The notes beneath the pieces are model-generated. The model had not been told where the DNA came from. It was given only the letters and a program-made list of their open reading frames with translations, and did not search any database. This document shows positions 8,224 through 16,075 of a stretch of 64,000 bases of DNA, piece by piece. The position numbers and the translations under genes were made by a program. Positions within the stretch are counted from its first letter, which is position 1. Every line of letters begins with the position of its first letter. The DNA lies in the NCBI RefSeq assembly GCF_022179285.1, contig NZ_BPQO01000026.1, forward strand, positions 36,046 through 100,045, in the 5' to 3' direction. Source of the stretch: Methylobacterium hispanicum (GTDB taxonomy: Bacteria > Pseudomonadota > Alphaproteobacteria > Rhizobiales > Beijerinckiaceae).

Positions 8224-9096
8224 ATGCGCTTCTCCAGCAAAGCCAATCCGGGGGCGGACCTCGCGGCGCTGCGGGCCGAGATCGACCGGATCGACGCCGA
8301 GATGCACGCCCTGCTGATCCAGCGCGGCACGATCATCGACCGGCTGATCGCCGTGAAGGGCACCACCGCCTCGGGCTCGGCCTTCCGCCCCGGCCGCGAG
8401 GCCTCGATGATGCGGCGCGTGGCCGAGCGGCACCGCGGGCTGCTGCCCCTCGACACCGTGGAGGGGATCTGGCGGGTCATCATCGCCACCTTCACCTACG
8501 TGCAGGCGCCGTTCTCGGTCCACGCCGACGTCTCGGCCGGCGACCCGGCGATGCGCGATTCCGCCCGCTTCCATTTCGGCTTCACGGTGCCCTACCGGCC
8601 GCACCCGACCTGCGCGGCGGTGATCGAGGCGGTGGCGGCCTCGCGCGGCGACCTCGGCATCTTCCGCTTCGAGAGCCGGGCGGCCAACGGTGCCGCGCAC
8701 CCGCCCAAGGGCGAGGCGTGGTGGGAGGGCCTGATCGGCGAGGGCCGCCCGAAGGTGATCGCCCGCCTGCCCTTCATCGAGCGGCCCGCGCACCCGGCCG
8801 GCACGCCGGTCTTCGTGGTGGCCAAGCCGCTCGACGACCCGAGTGCGGCCCAGCGCGACTGGGTGCTCCACGCGGTGCGGGCCGGGGCATGGCCGGACGA
8901 GGCGGAGCGGGCGCTGCACGACCTCTACGGCGAGGTGGTGGGGCGGGCCAAGCCTCGGGGCGAGACCGAGCGCCTGCTGCTGGCCCTGCCGGGCGGCGTG
9001 GGCACGCGGCAACTGGGCGAGGCGCTCGACCGGGCCGGCGCCGGCGTCACGGCCCTCGACGAGACCGGCAGCCACGCGGCCCGCTTCCGGGTCTGA
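8224..9096 (+). CDS. Chorismate mutase family protein
   Basis: The product has 290 residues. Residues about 10-100 form an AroQ-type helical domain: LAALRAEIDRIDAEMHALLIQRGTIIDRLIAVKG, then GREASMMRRVAERH and TVEGIWRVIIATF, with the Arg and Lys expected to bind the chorismate carboxylates. The remaining ~190 residues resemble a prephenate-dehydratase-like periplasmic-binding fold, but the usual dehydratase motifs are not clear. It would convert chorismate to prephenate for Phe/Tyr synthesis. It lies near metX with no other aromatic gene adjacent. No signal peptide is seen. Confidence 0.78.
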   Translation: MRFSSKANPGADLAALRAEIDRIDAEMHALLIQRGTIIDRLIAVKGTTASGSAFRPGREASMMRRVAERHRGLLPLDTVEGIWRVIIATFTYVQAPFSVHADVSAGDPAMRDSARFHFGFTVPYRPHPTCAAVIEAVAASRGDLGIFRFESRAANGAAHPPKGEAWWEGLIGEGRPKVIARLPFIERPAHPAGTPVFVVAKPLDDPSAAQRDWVLHAVRAGAWPDEAERALHDLYGEVVGRAKPRGETERLLLALPGGVGTRQLGEALDRAGAGVTALDETGSHAARFRV

Positions 9097-9114
9097 ACGC
9101 AAGGTCATTGGATC

Positions 9115-9249
9115 CCAAAGGGTTGTGACCCTTTGGCAGGGTCCCGGGGCGCGCAGCCCCGGGTTGGTCCCGCCGACCCGGCGAAGCCGGGACGGCGGGA
9201 CCAAATGCAGAGCTCCGCCCTGCACCCGCGAACGGCCTCAGGCCTTTCG
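9115..9249. repeat. Composite element of five consecutive hairpins
   Basis: Between two convergent genes, five inverted repeats stand end to end. They are 9115-9136 (CCAAAGGGT/ACCCTTTGG arms), 9143-9163 (CCCGGGGC/GCCCCGGG), 9166-9202 (GGTCCCGCCG/CGGCGGGACC, enclosing CCCGGC-GAA-GCCGGG), 9206-9224 (TGCAG/CTGCA, weak), and 9229-9249 (CGAA-cGGCCT/AGGCC-tTTCG). It fills the gap between the chorismate mutase and nitrile hydratase accessory genes. It is probably an interspersed repetitive element serving as a bidirectional terminator. No reading frame is preserved. Confidence 0.7.
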
Positions 9250-9275
9250 AAACCGGGACTTTCCAGTGCTGACGG

Positions 9276-9596
9276 TCAGGCCCGTTGCGGGTCGTTCTCC
9301 AGGCGGATCGGCTGGCCGTGCGGCGTCGCCGCGGCGGCGCGCAGCCACGCATCGCGGCGGGCGTCCAGGGCCGCCGGGGCGGCGATGCCGCGTTCCGTCA
9401 GCAGCGCCTCCAGGGCGACGAGCCAGCGGCCGTAATCGGCGGCAGCCTCCGGATCGTCCCCGGGGCGGATCGCCCGCCCGAGCGCCTCGGCCCACTCGGC
9501 CCACGTGAACACCCCCGCGTCGCGCAAGCTCACCACCAGGGCGAAGACCTGCGCCTCCCACGGGGCCGCGAAGGGGCCGGGCTCCGGCGCGCTCAC
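9276..9596 (-). CDS. Nitrile hydratase accessory (chaperone-like) protein
   Basis: The product has 106 residues. FAAPWEAQVFALVVSLRDAG, FTWAEWAEALGRAI and YGRWLVALEALLTERG mirror the N-terminal half of the beta subunit encoded just upstream (FHAEWERRVFALAMAMGF...). Small beta-homologous proteins of this size, such as P14K/NhlE, deliver cobalt-loaded alpha subunits to the enzyme by self-subunit swapping. Its GTG start overlaps the beta-subunit stop by four bases (GTGA). Last gene of the nitrile hydratase operon. Confidence 0.85.
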   Translation of the reverse strand: MSAPEPGPFAAPWEAQVFALVVSLRDAGVFTWAEWAEALGRAIRPGDDPEAAADYGRWLVALEALLTERGIAAPAALDARRDAWLRAAAATPHGQPIRLENDPQRA

Positions 9597-10258
9597 GCGG
9601 CGACCGCGTCGAGATAGGGCTCGAACATCTCGACCATCACCCGCTGGTTCGGGTCGGCGTCCGGCCCCCACAGCTCGGCGGCGGCAAAGGCCACGGTGTA
9701 GAGCCAGGCCGGGTTCTCGCCCGCGCCGGTCGCGTTGGTGTCGGGCAGCACGAAGGCGCCGTGAACCCGCTCGACCCGGCCGAGATGGCCCCGGACGTAG
9801 CGCGGCAGGCGGGTATGGCCCACCGGGTGAAGGTTGCGGGCGCGCACCGCGTCGCCCGCGGCGAAGCGGGCTGGTCCCTGCGACGGCCGATCGCTCGGGA
9901 AGCCGGCGCGGAAGCGCGGTTCGAGGATCCCGGCCGTCAGCACCCGCCCCACCGGCCGGGCCGGTGCGTCCGAGATTCCGCGCGCCATCTCCTCGGGGCT
10001 GGCGAGGCCGTGGGCGGCGATCTGCGTCTCCAGCGCTCGCAGCCAGATCGCGTAGTAGCTCGACGCGAGATACTCGGCCGGCGGCAGCGATTCGCGGGCC
10101 GAGCGCGAGCCGTCGAGGTTCCACGTCCCGGTGAAGCCCATGGCCATCGCCAGGGCGAAGACGCGCCGCTCCCACTCCGCGTGGAAGACCGGCTCGTCGG
10201 GCTCCGGCCGCACGGGGCCGAAGCCGTGCATGCCGCCGAGATCCTGGGCGCCGTTCAT
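9593..10258 (-). CDS. nthB: Nitrile hydratase beta subunit
   Basis: The product has 221 residues, normal for the family. It begins MNGAQDLGGMHGFGPV, the classic beta-subunit start. It continues with FHAEWERRVFALAMAMG, then a C-terminal SH3-like barrel around RFAAGDAVRARNLHPVGHTRLPRYVRGH and GRVERVHGAFVLPD. It forms the heterodimer that hydrates nitriles to amides. The ATG overlaps the alpha-subunit stop (ATGA) and its own stop overlaps the accessory gene, giving tight alpha-beta-accessory coupling. Confidence 0.93.
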   Translation of the reverse strand: MNGAQDLGGMHGFGPVRPEPDEPVFHAEWERRVFALAMAMGFTGTWNLDGSRSARESLPPAEYLASSYYAIWLRALETQIAAHGLASPEEMARGISDAPARPVGRVLTAGILEPRFRAGFPSDRPSQGPARFAAGDAVRARNLHPVGHTRLPRYVRGHLGRVERVHGAFVLPDTNATGAGENPAWLYTVAFAAAELWGPDADPNQRVMVEMFEPYLDAVAA

Positions 10259-10896
10259 GCCGCCTGCTCCGGGCTTTTCGGCAGGCCCGTGCCGATCATC
10301 GCGTCGCGGGTGACGAGGCTGGCCAACCGCGCCTCGTCCCAGCCCTCGGTGCCGGCCGGTCGCTCGGGCAGGACCATGTAGCGGGTCTCGGCGGTCGAAT
10401 CCCAGACGGTGATGCGGGTGCTCTCGGGCAGGTGCAGTCCGAACTCGGCCAGCACCCCGCGCGGGTCGATCACGGCGCGCGCCCGGTAGGGCGGCGCCTT
10501 GTACCAGACCGGTGGCAGGCCGAGCACCGGCCAGGGGTAGCAGGAGCACAGCGTGCAGACGACGAGGTTGTGCTCCCCGGGGGCGTTGGCCACCACCACC
10601 ATGTGCTCGCCGCCGCGCCCGCCGATATCGAGCTCGGCGATCGCCGGGGTGGCGTCGGACAAGAGCCGCGCCCGGAAGGCCGGGTCGGTCCAGGCCCGGG
10701 CGACGACCCGGGCGCCGTTATGGGGACCGACCTTCGTCTCGTACATCTCGACGAGCGCGTCGAGGGCGGCCGGCTCCACGTAGCCCTTCTCGACCAGCAG
10801 CGATTCGAGCGCCCGCACCCGCGCCTCGACCGGCGTGAGGTCGCTGCCGTGCGGGTGGCCGTGCGGGTGGTCGTGGTCTCGGTGCTCGTGCGCCAT
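10255..10896 (-). CDS. nthA: Nitrile hydratase alpha subunit, cobalt type
   Basis: The product has 213 residues. The metal-binding claw is VCTLCSC with C114, C117, S118 and C119; Thr115 (CTLC) rather than Ser (CSLC) marks the cobalt rather than the iron class. Downstream, YPWPVLGLPPVWYKAPPYRARAV and RYMVLPERPAGTEGW are standard alpha-subunit segments. The enzyme hydrates R-CN to R-CONH2 in the cytoplasm. Residues 3-17 are unusually His-rich (HEHRDHDHPHGHPHG) and may hold metal. First of the three overlapping hydratase genes; the amidase lies 18 bases upstream, so all four are probably one operon reading amidase-alpha-beta-accessory. Confidence 0.95.
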   Translation of the reverse strand: MAHEHRDHDHPHGHPHGSDLTPVEARVRALESLLVEKGYVEPAALDALVEMYETKVGPHNGARVVARAWTDPAFRARLLSDATPAIAELDIGGRGGEHMVVVANAPGEHNLVVCTLCSCYPWPVLGLPPVWYKAPPYRARAVIDPRGVLAEFGLHLPESTRITVWDSTAETRYMVLPERPAGTEGWDEARLASLVTRDAMIGTGLPKSPEQAA

Positions 10897-10914
10897 GGCC
10901 GCCCCTGTCTCACC

Positions 10915-12321
10915 TCAGCCCTGGATACCCGGCGGCAGGCGCAGGTGCCAGTCCGTCGCCCCCTGGTAGGCCTGGCCGATGCGCAGCGCCGTGGCCTCGT
11001 CGTAGCCGCGGCAGACGATCTGCAGCGAGAGTGGCAGGCCGCCCGCCGTGAACCCACTCGGCAGGGCGAGCCCGCAGAGGTCGAGCAGGTTGCCGAAGCG
11101 GCAGAAGCGCGAGGGCAGGTGGTCCTCGTCCACGCTGTCGAGCGGGATCGCCGCCGTCTCGGTGGTCGGCGTCAGCACGGCGTCGAAGCCCTCCAGGGCC
11201 TCGGCAAAGGCCCGCTTCAGCGCCTCGCGCCGCCGGATCGTCGCGAGGTAGTCCTGCGCCGTGAGCTTCGCGCCGGCCAGGATCCGCGCCCGCACCGCGT
11301 CGCCGAGCGGGCTCGCCGGGTCCTCGGCGAGCGCGCCGTTGGTGACGTAGGCCTCGGCGTTGGTGATCGCGCTCAAGTCGAAGATCTCGGCGAAGCGGAA
11401 GGGCAGGTGGATCTCGGCGATCTCCGCGCCGAGGCTCGCCAGCGTGTCGAGGGCCCGGTCGTAGGCGGCGAGCACGGCGCCGTCGGCGCCCTCGCGCTCG
11501 GCCGCCGGCATGCGGGCGAGCCGCAGGCCCCGCACGCCCCGCTTCAGGGTCGGGAACGGATCGTCGGGCGCGATCCCCCGCGTGGTCGGGTCGAGCGGGT
11601 CGGGGCCGGACATCGCCCGGTAGAGGAGCGCCGCGTCCTCAACCGTGCGGGCGAGGGGCCCGGGCGTGTCGAGGGTGGTGGAGAGCGGCACGATCCCGTG
11701 GGTCGAGATGCGCCCGACCGTCACCTTGAGCCCGGTGAGCCCGCAGAAGGCGGCCGGCAGCCGCACCGAGCCGCCCGTGTCGGTGCCGAGGCCCCAGGGC
11801 GCCATGCGGGCGGCGACCGCCACGCCGGTGCCGCTGCTGGAGCCGCCCGGCGTGCGGGGCGTCCCCGGATCCCAGGGGTTCCAGGGCGTGCCGAGATGCG
11901 GGTTCGTGCCCCAGCCGCCATAGGCGAACTCGACCGTGTGGGTCTTCCCCAGCACGATCATCCCGTGCGCGATCAGCCGCCGCGCGACGGTCGCGGTGCC
12001 GCGGGCGATCCGCGCCCGGTGGGCGGCCGAGCCGCCCATGGTGATGCGCCCGTCGAGGTCCACGAGGTCCTTCAGCGCCACCGGCACGCCGTGCAGCGGC
12101 CCGACCGCGTGGCCGGAGCGGATCGCCCGGTCGGCGCCCTCCGCGGCCAGCCGCGCGTCCGCCGCGTAGACCTCCGTGAAGGCCCGGAGCTTCGGCTCCT
12201 GAGCGGCGATCCGCGCGAGCATCGCCTCGACGGCATCGACGGGAGAGAACGTTCTGGCGGAGATGCCCTCGGCCAGTGCCTTGGCGGAGAGGAGCGAGAG
12301 GTCGGTCGGGGTATCGGTCAT
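10915..12321 (-). CDS. Amidase (amidase signature family)
   Basis: The product has 468 residues. The Ser-cisSer-Lys triad is visible: K84 in GVPVALKDLVD, the GGSSSGTGVAVAA signature at 159-171, and the nucleophile S185 in GTDTGGSVRLPA. Known reactions are hydrolysis of amides to acid plus ammonia. Lying directly upstream of the nitrile hydratase genes, it would convert the amide product to a carboxylate, completing nitrile to acid. The ATG at 12321 is chosen because upstream residues are not family-like. The substrate could be an aliphatic or aryl/indole amide; the sequence does not decide. Confidence 0.9.
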   Translation of the reverse strand: MTDTPTDLSLLSAKALAEGISARTFSPVDAVEAMLARIAAQEPKLRAFTEVYAADARLAAEGADRAIRSGHAVGPLHGVPVALKDLVDLDGRITMGGSAAHRARIARGTATVARRLIAHGMIVLGKTHTVEFAYGGWGTNPHLGTPWNPWDPGTPRTPGGSSSGTGVAVAARMAPWGLGTDTGGSVRLPAAFCGLTGLKVTVGRISTHGIVPLSTTLDTPGPLARTVEDAALLYRAMSGPDPLDPTTRGIAPDDPFPTLKRGVRGLRLARMPAAEREGADGAVLAAYDRALDTLASLGAEIAEIHLPFRFAEIFDLSAITNAEAYVTNGALAEDPASPLGDAVRARILAGAKLTAQDYLATIRRREALKRAFAEALEGFDAVLTPTTETAAIPLDSVDEDHLPSRFCRFGNLLDLCGLALPSGFTAGGLPLSLQIVCRGYDEATALRIGQAYQGATDWHLRLPPGIQG

Positions 12322-12637
12322 GGAAAATACCTGCTTGGGCACTGCTTGGGCACTGCGCCCGCGACTCTTCCTCACCCCTCCGCGGGGAGGAGGATCGTCG
12401 ACGACGATGCCGCCTCTCCGTCGTCATCCCGGGGCCGCCGGGAGCCGGATCGTCGGATGGGATCACGCTGCCCGCAGGGGTGAGAGAGCGTAGCGGGCGC
12501 CGACTCGTCCGCAAGTTGCAGGCCAGGCTTCCCGCTTCCCGCGCAGGGCCGGCCATGTGGGGAGGGCTTGCCGCCCCGCCCCGCCGCGCCACCATGCGAC
12601 CTGAGGCCGGCCCAGCCGGCGCGAGGAGTGCCCTGCC
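12322..12637. other. Divergent intergenic region between amidase and ThDP enzyme
   Basis: The region has 316 bases. It holds an 11-bp direct repeat (CTGCTTGGGCA twice, about 12331-12352) just upstream of the amidase start, and a GC-rich palindrome at 12370-12393. A second imperfect inverted segment (CATCCCGGGGCCGCCGGGA) lies near 12426. Promoters for both genes must be here, but no clean -35/-10 pair stood out. Confidence 0.4.
12370..12393. repeat. Dispersed GC-rich palindrome (copy 2)
   Basis: CCTCACCCCTCC and GGGGAGGAGG arms with a CGC loop, upstream of the divergent amidase gene. It belongs to the same family as the other CTCCC...GGGAG elements in the window. Confidence 0.5.
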
Positions 12638-14194
12638 GTGTCCGAGCCGATGAACGGGGCCGAGAGCCTCGTGCGCACCCTGGTGGCGGGCGGCGTCGAG
12701 GTCTGCTTCACCAATCCGGGCACCTCGGAGATGCATTTCGTGGCTGCCCTCGACCGGGTCGAGGGCATGGCCTGCGTGCTGTTCCTGTTCGAGGGCGGGG
12801 CGACGGGTGCGGCGGACGGCTACAGCCGCGTCGCCGACAAGCCCGCCTCGACGCTGCTCCATCTCGGCCCCGGTCTCGCCAACGGCTGGGCCAACCTCCA
12901 CAACGCCCGCCGCGCCCGCTCGATGGTCGTCAACATCGTGGGCGAGCACGCGACCGACCATCGCGCGTACGACGCGCCGCTGACCTCCGACATCGAGGGG
13001 CTCGCCGCCACCGTCTCCGCCTGGACCCGCACGGGCACGAGCGCGACCGAGATCGCGGCCGACGGCGCCGCGGCGATCGCCGCCGCCCGCACCGCGCCGG
13101 GGCGGATCGCCACCCTGATCCTGCCCGCCGACACCGCCTGGCAGCCGGGCTCCGGCATCGCCCTGGTCCCGCCCGTCCCGGAGCGGGCGCGGGCGGGCGA
13201 CGAGGCGGTCGCCGAGGCGGCGCGGGCGCTCAGGAGCGGCGAGCCGGCCCTGCTGCATCTCGGCGACCGGGCCCTGCGTGGCGCGGGAAAGCGCATCGCG
13301 GCCCGGATCGCGCGCAAGACCGGGGCGAGGCTGCTCGCCATGACCTCCAACGCCCGGATCGACCGCGGCGCGGGCGAGGTGCCGATCGAGCGGCTGCCCT
13401 ACCCGATCGATCAGGCGATCGCGGTGCTGGCGCCCTACCGGCGCGTCGTCCTCGTCGGCGCCACGCGCCCGGTCGGCTTCTTCGCCTATCCGGGCAAGCC
13501 GAGCGTGCTCACCCATCCCGATTGCGAGACGGTGATGCTGGCCGCCCCCGAGGAGGACCAGATCGAGGCGCTGGAGCGTCTCGCCGAGGCGGTCGGCGCG
13601 CCGGCGGAGATCGATCTGGCCGTGCCGCCGCGCCCGGAGCTTCCGACCAGCGGGCCGCTCGGCGACGACACGATCGGCCGGGTGCTCGGCGCGCTGATCC
13701 CGGAGGGGGCGGTGGTCTGCGACGAGTCGCTGACGACGGGGCGCAACTTCTTCGGCGCCACACACGGCGCCGCGCCGCACAGCTGGCTCCAGCTCTCCGG
13801 CGGCGCGATCGGCCTCGGCATCCCGATGGCGACCGGCGCCGCAGTGGCGGCGCGCGGCCGCAAGGTGATCGGGCTGCAGGCCGACGGCAGCGCCCTCTAC
13901 ACCGCCCAGGCCCTCTGGACCCAGGCGCGCGAACGCCTCGACGTGGTGACGCTGATCTGGTCGAACCGTGCCTACGCGATCCTGCGGGGCGAGCTTGCCA
14001 ACGTGGGTGCGCGCAACCCCGGCCCGAAGGCGCTCGGCATGCTCTCGCTCGACGACCCGCCGGTGGACTGGGTCAGCCTCGCCCGCGGCTACGGCGTGGA
14101 AGGCCGCCGCGTCGAGACGCTGGAGGCCTTCACCGACGTGTTCCGGCACGCGCTGGCGCGGCGGGGTCCCTTCCTGATCGAGGTGGCGCTGTAG
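12638..14194 (+). CDS. ThDP-dependent enzyme of the acetolactate synthase large-subunit family
   Basis: The product has 518 residues. N-terminal PYR domain: GVEVCFTNPGTSEMHF and LFEGGATGAADGYSR with the conserved Glu52 that activates ThDP. A central Rossmann-like domain covers about 190-330. The C-terminal PP domain has LQADGSALYTAQALWTQ and IWSNRAYAIL, the GDG...N Mg/ThDP motif with Ala-Asp-Gly. It is shorter than true AHAS (about 560), and no regulatory subunit is adjacent, so a decarboxylase or lyase role is as likely as branched-chain amino acid synthesis. The GTG at 12638 follows GAGGAG by nine bases; ATG 12650 is the alternative. It is divergent from the nitrile/amide operon, suggesting but not proving a shared substrate family. 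Confidence 0.8.
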   Translation: MSEPMNGAESLVRTLVAGGVEVCFTNPGTSEMHFVAALDRVEGMACVLFLFEGGATGAADGYSRVADKPASTLLHLGPGLANGWANLHNARRARSMVVNIVGEHATDHRAYDAPLTSDIEGLAATVSAWTRTGTSATEIAADGAAAIAAARTAPGRIATLILPADTAWQPGSGIALVPPVPERARAGDEAVAEAARALRSGEPALLHLGDRALRGAGKRIAARIARKTGARLLAMTSNARIDRGAGEVPIERLPYPIDQAIAVLAPYRRVVLVGATRPVGFFAYPGKPSVLTHPDCETVMLAAPEEDQIEALERLAEAVGAPAEIDLAVPPRPELPTSGPLGDDTIGRVLGALIPEGAVVCDESLTTGRNFFGATHGAAPHSWLQLSGGAIGLGIPMATGAAVAARGRKVIGLQADGSALYTAQALWTQARERLDVVTLIWSNRAYAILRGELANVGARNPGPKALGMLSLDDPPVDWVSLARGYGVEGRRVETLEAFTDVFRHALARRGPFLIEVAL

Positions 14195-14236
14195 GCGCGC
14201 GCCCGTCGCCGGGGCGTCACGAAAGCCGGTTTAGAC

Positions 14237-14267
14237 TTGCCTCGCAGACGCGTGCGGCGCCTATACT
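14237..14267 (+). promoter_or_regulatory. Candidate sigma70-type promoter
   Basis: A good -10 element TATACT (14262-14267) is preceded by a weak TTGCCT at 14237-14242 with a 19-base spacer, longer than ideal. Transcription would give a leader of about 150 bases before the small gene at 14426. Confidence 0.35.
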
Positions 14268-14425
14268 GCGCCGCAGCAGAAATACTTACGCAGAACGTCC
14301 GCGAATCACTTGCGCAGAGGTTTCGATGCGTTAACGTCGCAGCCTCGCAAGCCGCTTCAAGGAGACAGGAGGAGAATTATTCCTTCGCGCACGGCGCGTT
14401 GGAAGAGAATCGTCGTCCAGAGGCA

Positions 14426-14608
14426 ATGACCCAACACAGGATGGCTCCGATGTCCGAGATGATTCGCGTTCGCCCGACCCAGGACGGAACCTATACTGTT
14501 TACCGCGGCATGACGGCGTTGATCTCCGGCCTGACCCGCCTGCAGGCCGAGCGCTACGAGGCGAGCATCGCCCGCCAGCAGCAGGGCTTCATCACGGCGG
14601 GCGCCTAA
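14426..14608 (+). CDS. Small conserved-looking hypothetical protein
   Basis: The 60-residue product includes MIRVRPTQDGTYTVYRGMTALISGLTR, followed by LQAERYEASIARQQQGF. It is balanced in composition and unlike a shadow frame. No domain is recognised. The start is uncertain: ATGs at 14426, 14441 and 14450 are in frame, each with poor spacing to an SD. A strong AGGAGGAG at 14367-14374 lies too far upstream for any of them. The function is unknown; the long leader may matter for regulation. Confidence 0.55.
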   Translation: MTQHRMAPMSEMIRVRPTQDGTYTVYRGMTALISGLTRLQAERYEASIARQQQGFITAGA

Positions 14609-14966
14609 CGGCCGCCCGCGGCGCCGCGCGAGAGGCGGCGCCGCAACCCTGCCACGAGCCCCGATAATCGTTTCGGATGTGCGGTGCGAACCGCGCCACT
14701 CTTCTCCTGTAGGGCCCGGCGATTGTCTGTGGCCGCAAGTCTGAACCCCGCCCGGATCAGGCGCGGGTCTCCTCTTCCGCGCGGGCTACCGGATTCCCAC
14801 AACGCCTACTGATGCTCTCGGCGCTCTCCTTCCCCCCTCTGCGGGGGAGGGGGACTGCGCGTGTGCCATCCGAGATATGTAATACGGTAGCCCGTGCGGG
14901 AGAGGGGGCGCGGCGTGGCTATTGCGCCCTTCGGGTCGGCTGTCCAAGCGCTTGGAGACCGCGACC
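14609..14966. other. 358-base region without a confident gene
   Basis: It lies between the small gene and the metallophosphoesterase stop. It carries one GC-rich palindrome (14824-14853), followed by a segment ending in CGTGCGGGAGAGGGGG (near 14892-14907) that may be the far half of a longer copy of the same element. No tRNA or coding signal was seen. Confidence 0.4.
14824..14853. repeat. Dispersed GC-rich palindrome (copy 3)
   Basis: CTCTCCTTCCCCC and GGGGGAGGGGG arms with a CTCTGC loop. This copy appears to extend to about 14907 through a spacer containing CCATCCGAGATATGTAATAC. Confidence 0.55.
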
Positions 14967-15896
14967 TCAGACCGCCCCGTCGAGCGCGAGCGCGCCGAGA
15001 TCGCCGACATTCCCCTCCGCGTCGAGGCCGCGCTGCCGGGCCGAGATCACGTGCCGGTCGCCCGCCCGCTCGAAGCTGAACAGCAGGTAGGCCGCGCGCC
15101 GCGCGGGCGAGGGCCCGTGCGCGCCGGGCCGGGCCGAGGCCGAGGCGGTGCCGACGACCGGAACCCGCCTGCCTCCCGGCCCAGCCACCGCGGCGAGGCT
15201 CGCCACGTGGTTGTGGCCGTGCAGGATCAGCTCGGCGCCGGCCCGCGCGATCATCGCCGTGAAGGCGGCCGCGTCCCGGAGTTCCCGCCCTGGCGAGGCG
15301 CCACCCGGATGGGGCGGGTGGTGGATCATCACCACCCGGCAGGGCCGGCCGGGCTCCGTCGCGAGCGCCCGCAGCAGCGCCTCGGCCGCCGCGATCTGCG
15401 CCCCGCCGAGGCGCCCGCTCGCCACGAAGGGGATGGTCGGGATCGCGGTCGAGAGGCCGACGAGGGCGAGCGGGCCACGCCGCCGCAGGTAGGGGAAGCG
15501 GCTGCCGCAGCCGCCGTCGTCGGCCGTCCAGCGGTCGCACTGGGCGAGCAGGCCCTCCAACGAGCCGCGCACGTAGGCGTCGTGGTTGCCCGGCACGAAG
15601 CTCACCGCGTCGGGCGTGCCCAGCGCCTCCAGGAAGGTGCGCGCCGTCTCCCACTCGCTCGGCAGGCCGATGTTGCAGAGGTCGCCCGTGCAGGCGACGT
15701 GGTCGGGCCTCTGCGCCCTCAGGTCCGCCACCAGGGCGGAGAGCACCGCCATGTCGTGGCTGCGCGAGCGCCCGCGCCGCCAGTTGGCGTAGCCGGTCGC
15801 GCGCTTGCCGAGCAGGTGGCGCAGGCGGGGACGCGACAGCGGCCCGACATGCGGGTCGCTGAGATGGGCGAGGCGGAAGGGCGTGGGATCCGGCAT
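14967..15896 (-). CDS. Calcineurin-like metallophosphoesterase
   Basis: The product has 309 residues. The metal-binding motifs appear in order: LAHLSDPHVG (D-x-H), VACTGDLCNIG (GD), FVPGNHDAY (GNHD), VVMIHHPPHP (H) and LILHGHNHVA (GHxH). These bind two metal ions and hydrolyse phosphomono- or diesters. The substrate is unknown; closeness to lipid A genes is suggestive, but the protein is not a clear LpxH or LpxI. No signal peptide is visible. It is divergent from the DUF374-waaA-lpxK operon. Confidence 0.85.
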   Translation of the reverse strand: MPDPTPFRLAHLSDPHVGPLSRPRLRHLLGKRATGYANWRRGRSRSHDMAVLSALVADLRAQRPDHVACTGDLCNIGLPSEWETARTFLEALGTPDAVSFVPGNHDAYVRGSLEGLLAQCDRWTADDGGCGSRFPYLRRRGPLALVGLSTAIPTIPFVASGRLGGAQIAAAEALLRALATEPGRPCRVVMIHHPPHPGGASPGRELRDAAAFTAMIARAGAELILHGHNHVASLAAVAGPGGRRVPVVGTASASARPGAHGPSPARRAAYLLFSFERAGDRHVISARQRGLDAEGNVGDLGALALDGAV

Positions 15897-15986
15897 CGCC
15901 CCCGCGCATCGCGGCTCCGGGCGCGCGCGTCAAGCCGCCCCGGCGCGAACCCGTGACGAAGGCGGCGAGGCCGCCGCGGCGCCCGG

Positions 15987-16018
15987 CCGGAGGACGGGCC
16001 GGAGGACGGGCCGGAGGG
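15987..16018. repeat. 12-bp tandem repeat, 2.7 copies
   Basis: CCGGAGGACGGG is repeated twice, followed by a partial third copy CCGGAGGG, in the divergent intergenic region. Confidence 0.6.
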
Positions 16019-16038
16019 CCGGCATCGTCCAGGACCCG

Positions 16039-16075
16039 CGCGGCCGCACAACCCAGGGTCGGTTGCGCGGCCGCG
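16039..16075. repeat. 15-bp inverted repeat upstream of the lipid A operon
   Basis: CGCGGCCGCACAACC and GGTTGCGCGGCCGCG pair with one mismatch around a 7-base loop. It lies 139 bases ahead of the DUF374 start, and could be a leader hairpin or a regulatory site. Confidence 0.5.

Noticed and set aside
6882..9128. Plus-strand 748-residue frame overlapping two genes
   Set aside because: Out-of-frame shadow of the acyltransferase and chorismate mutase-like genes, Arg/Pro-rich.
9115..9249. CRISPR array
   Set aside because: The repeats are different palindromes in series, without equal spacers or a common repeat unit.
14609..14966. Possible tRNA or small RNA gene
   Set aside because: No cloverleaf or T-loop GGTTCGAAT consensus was found here or in other intergenic spaces.
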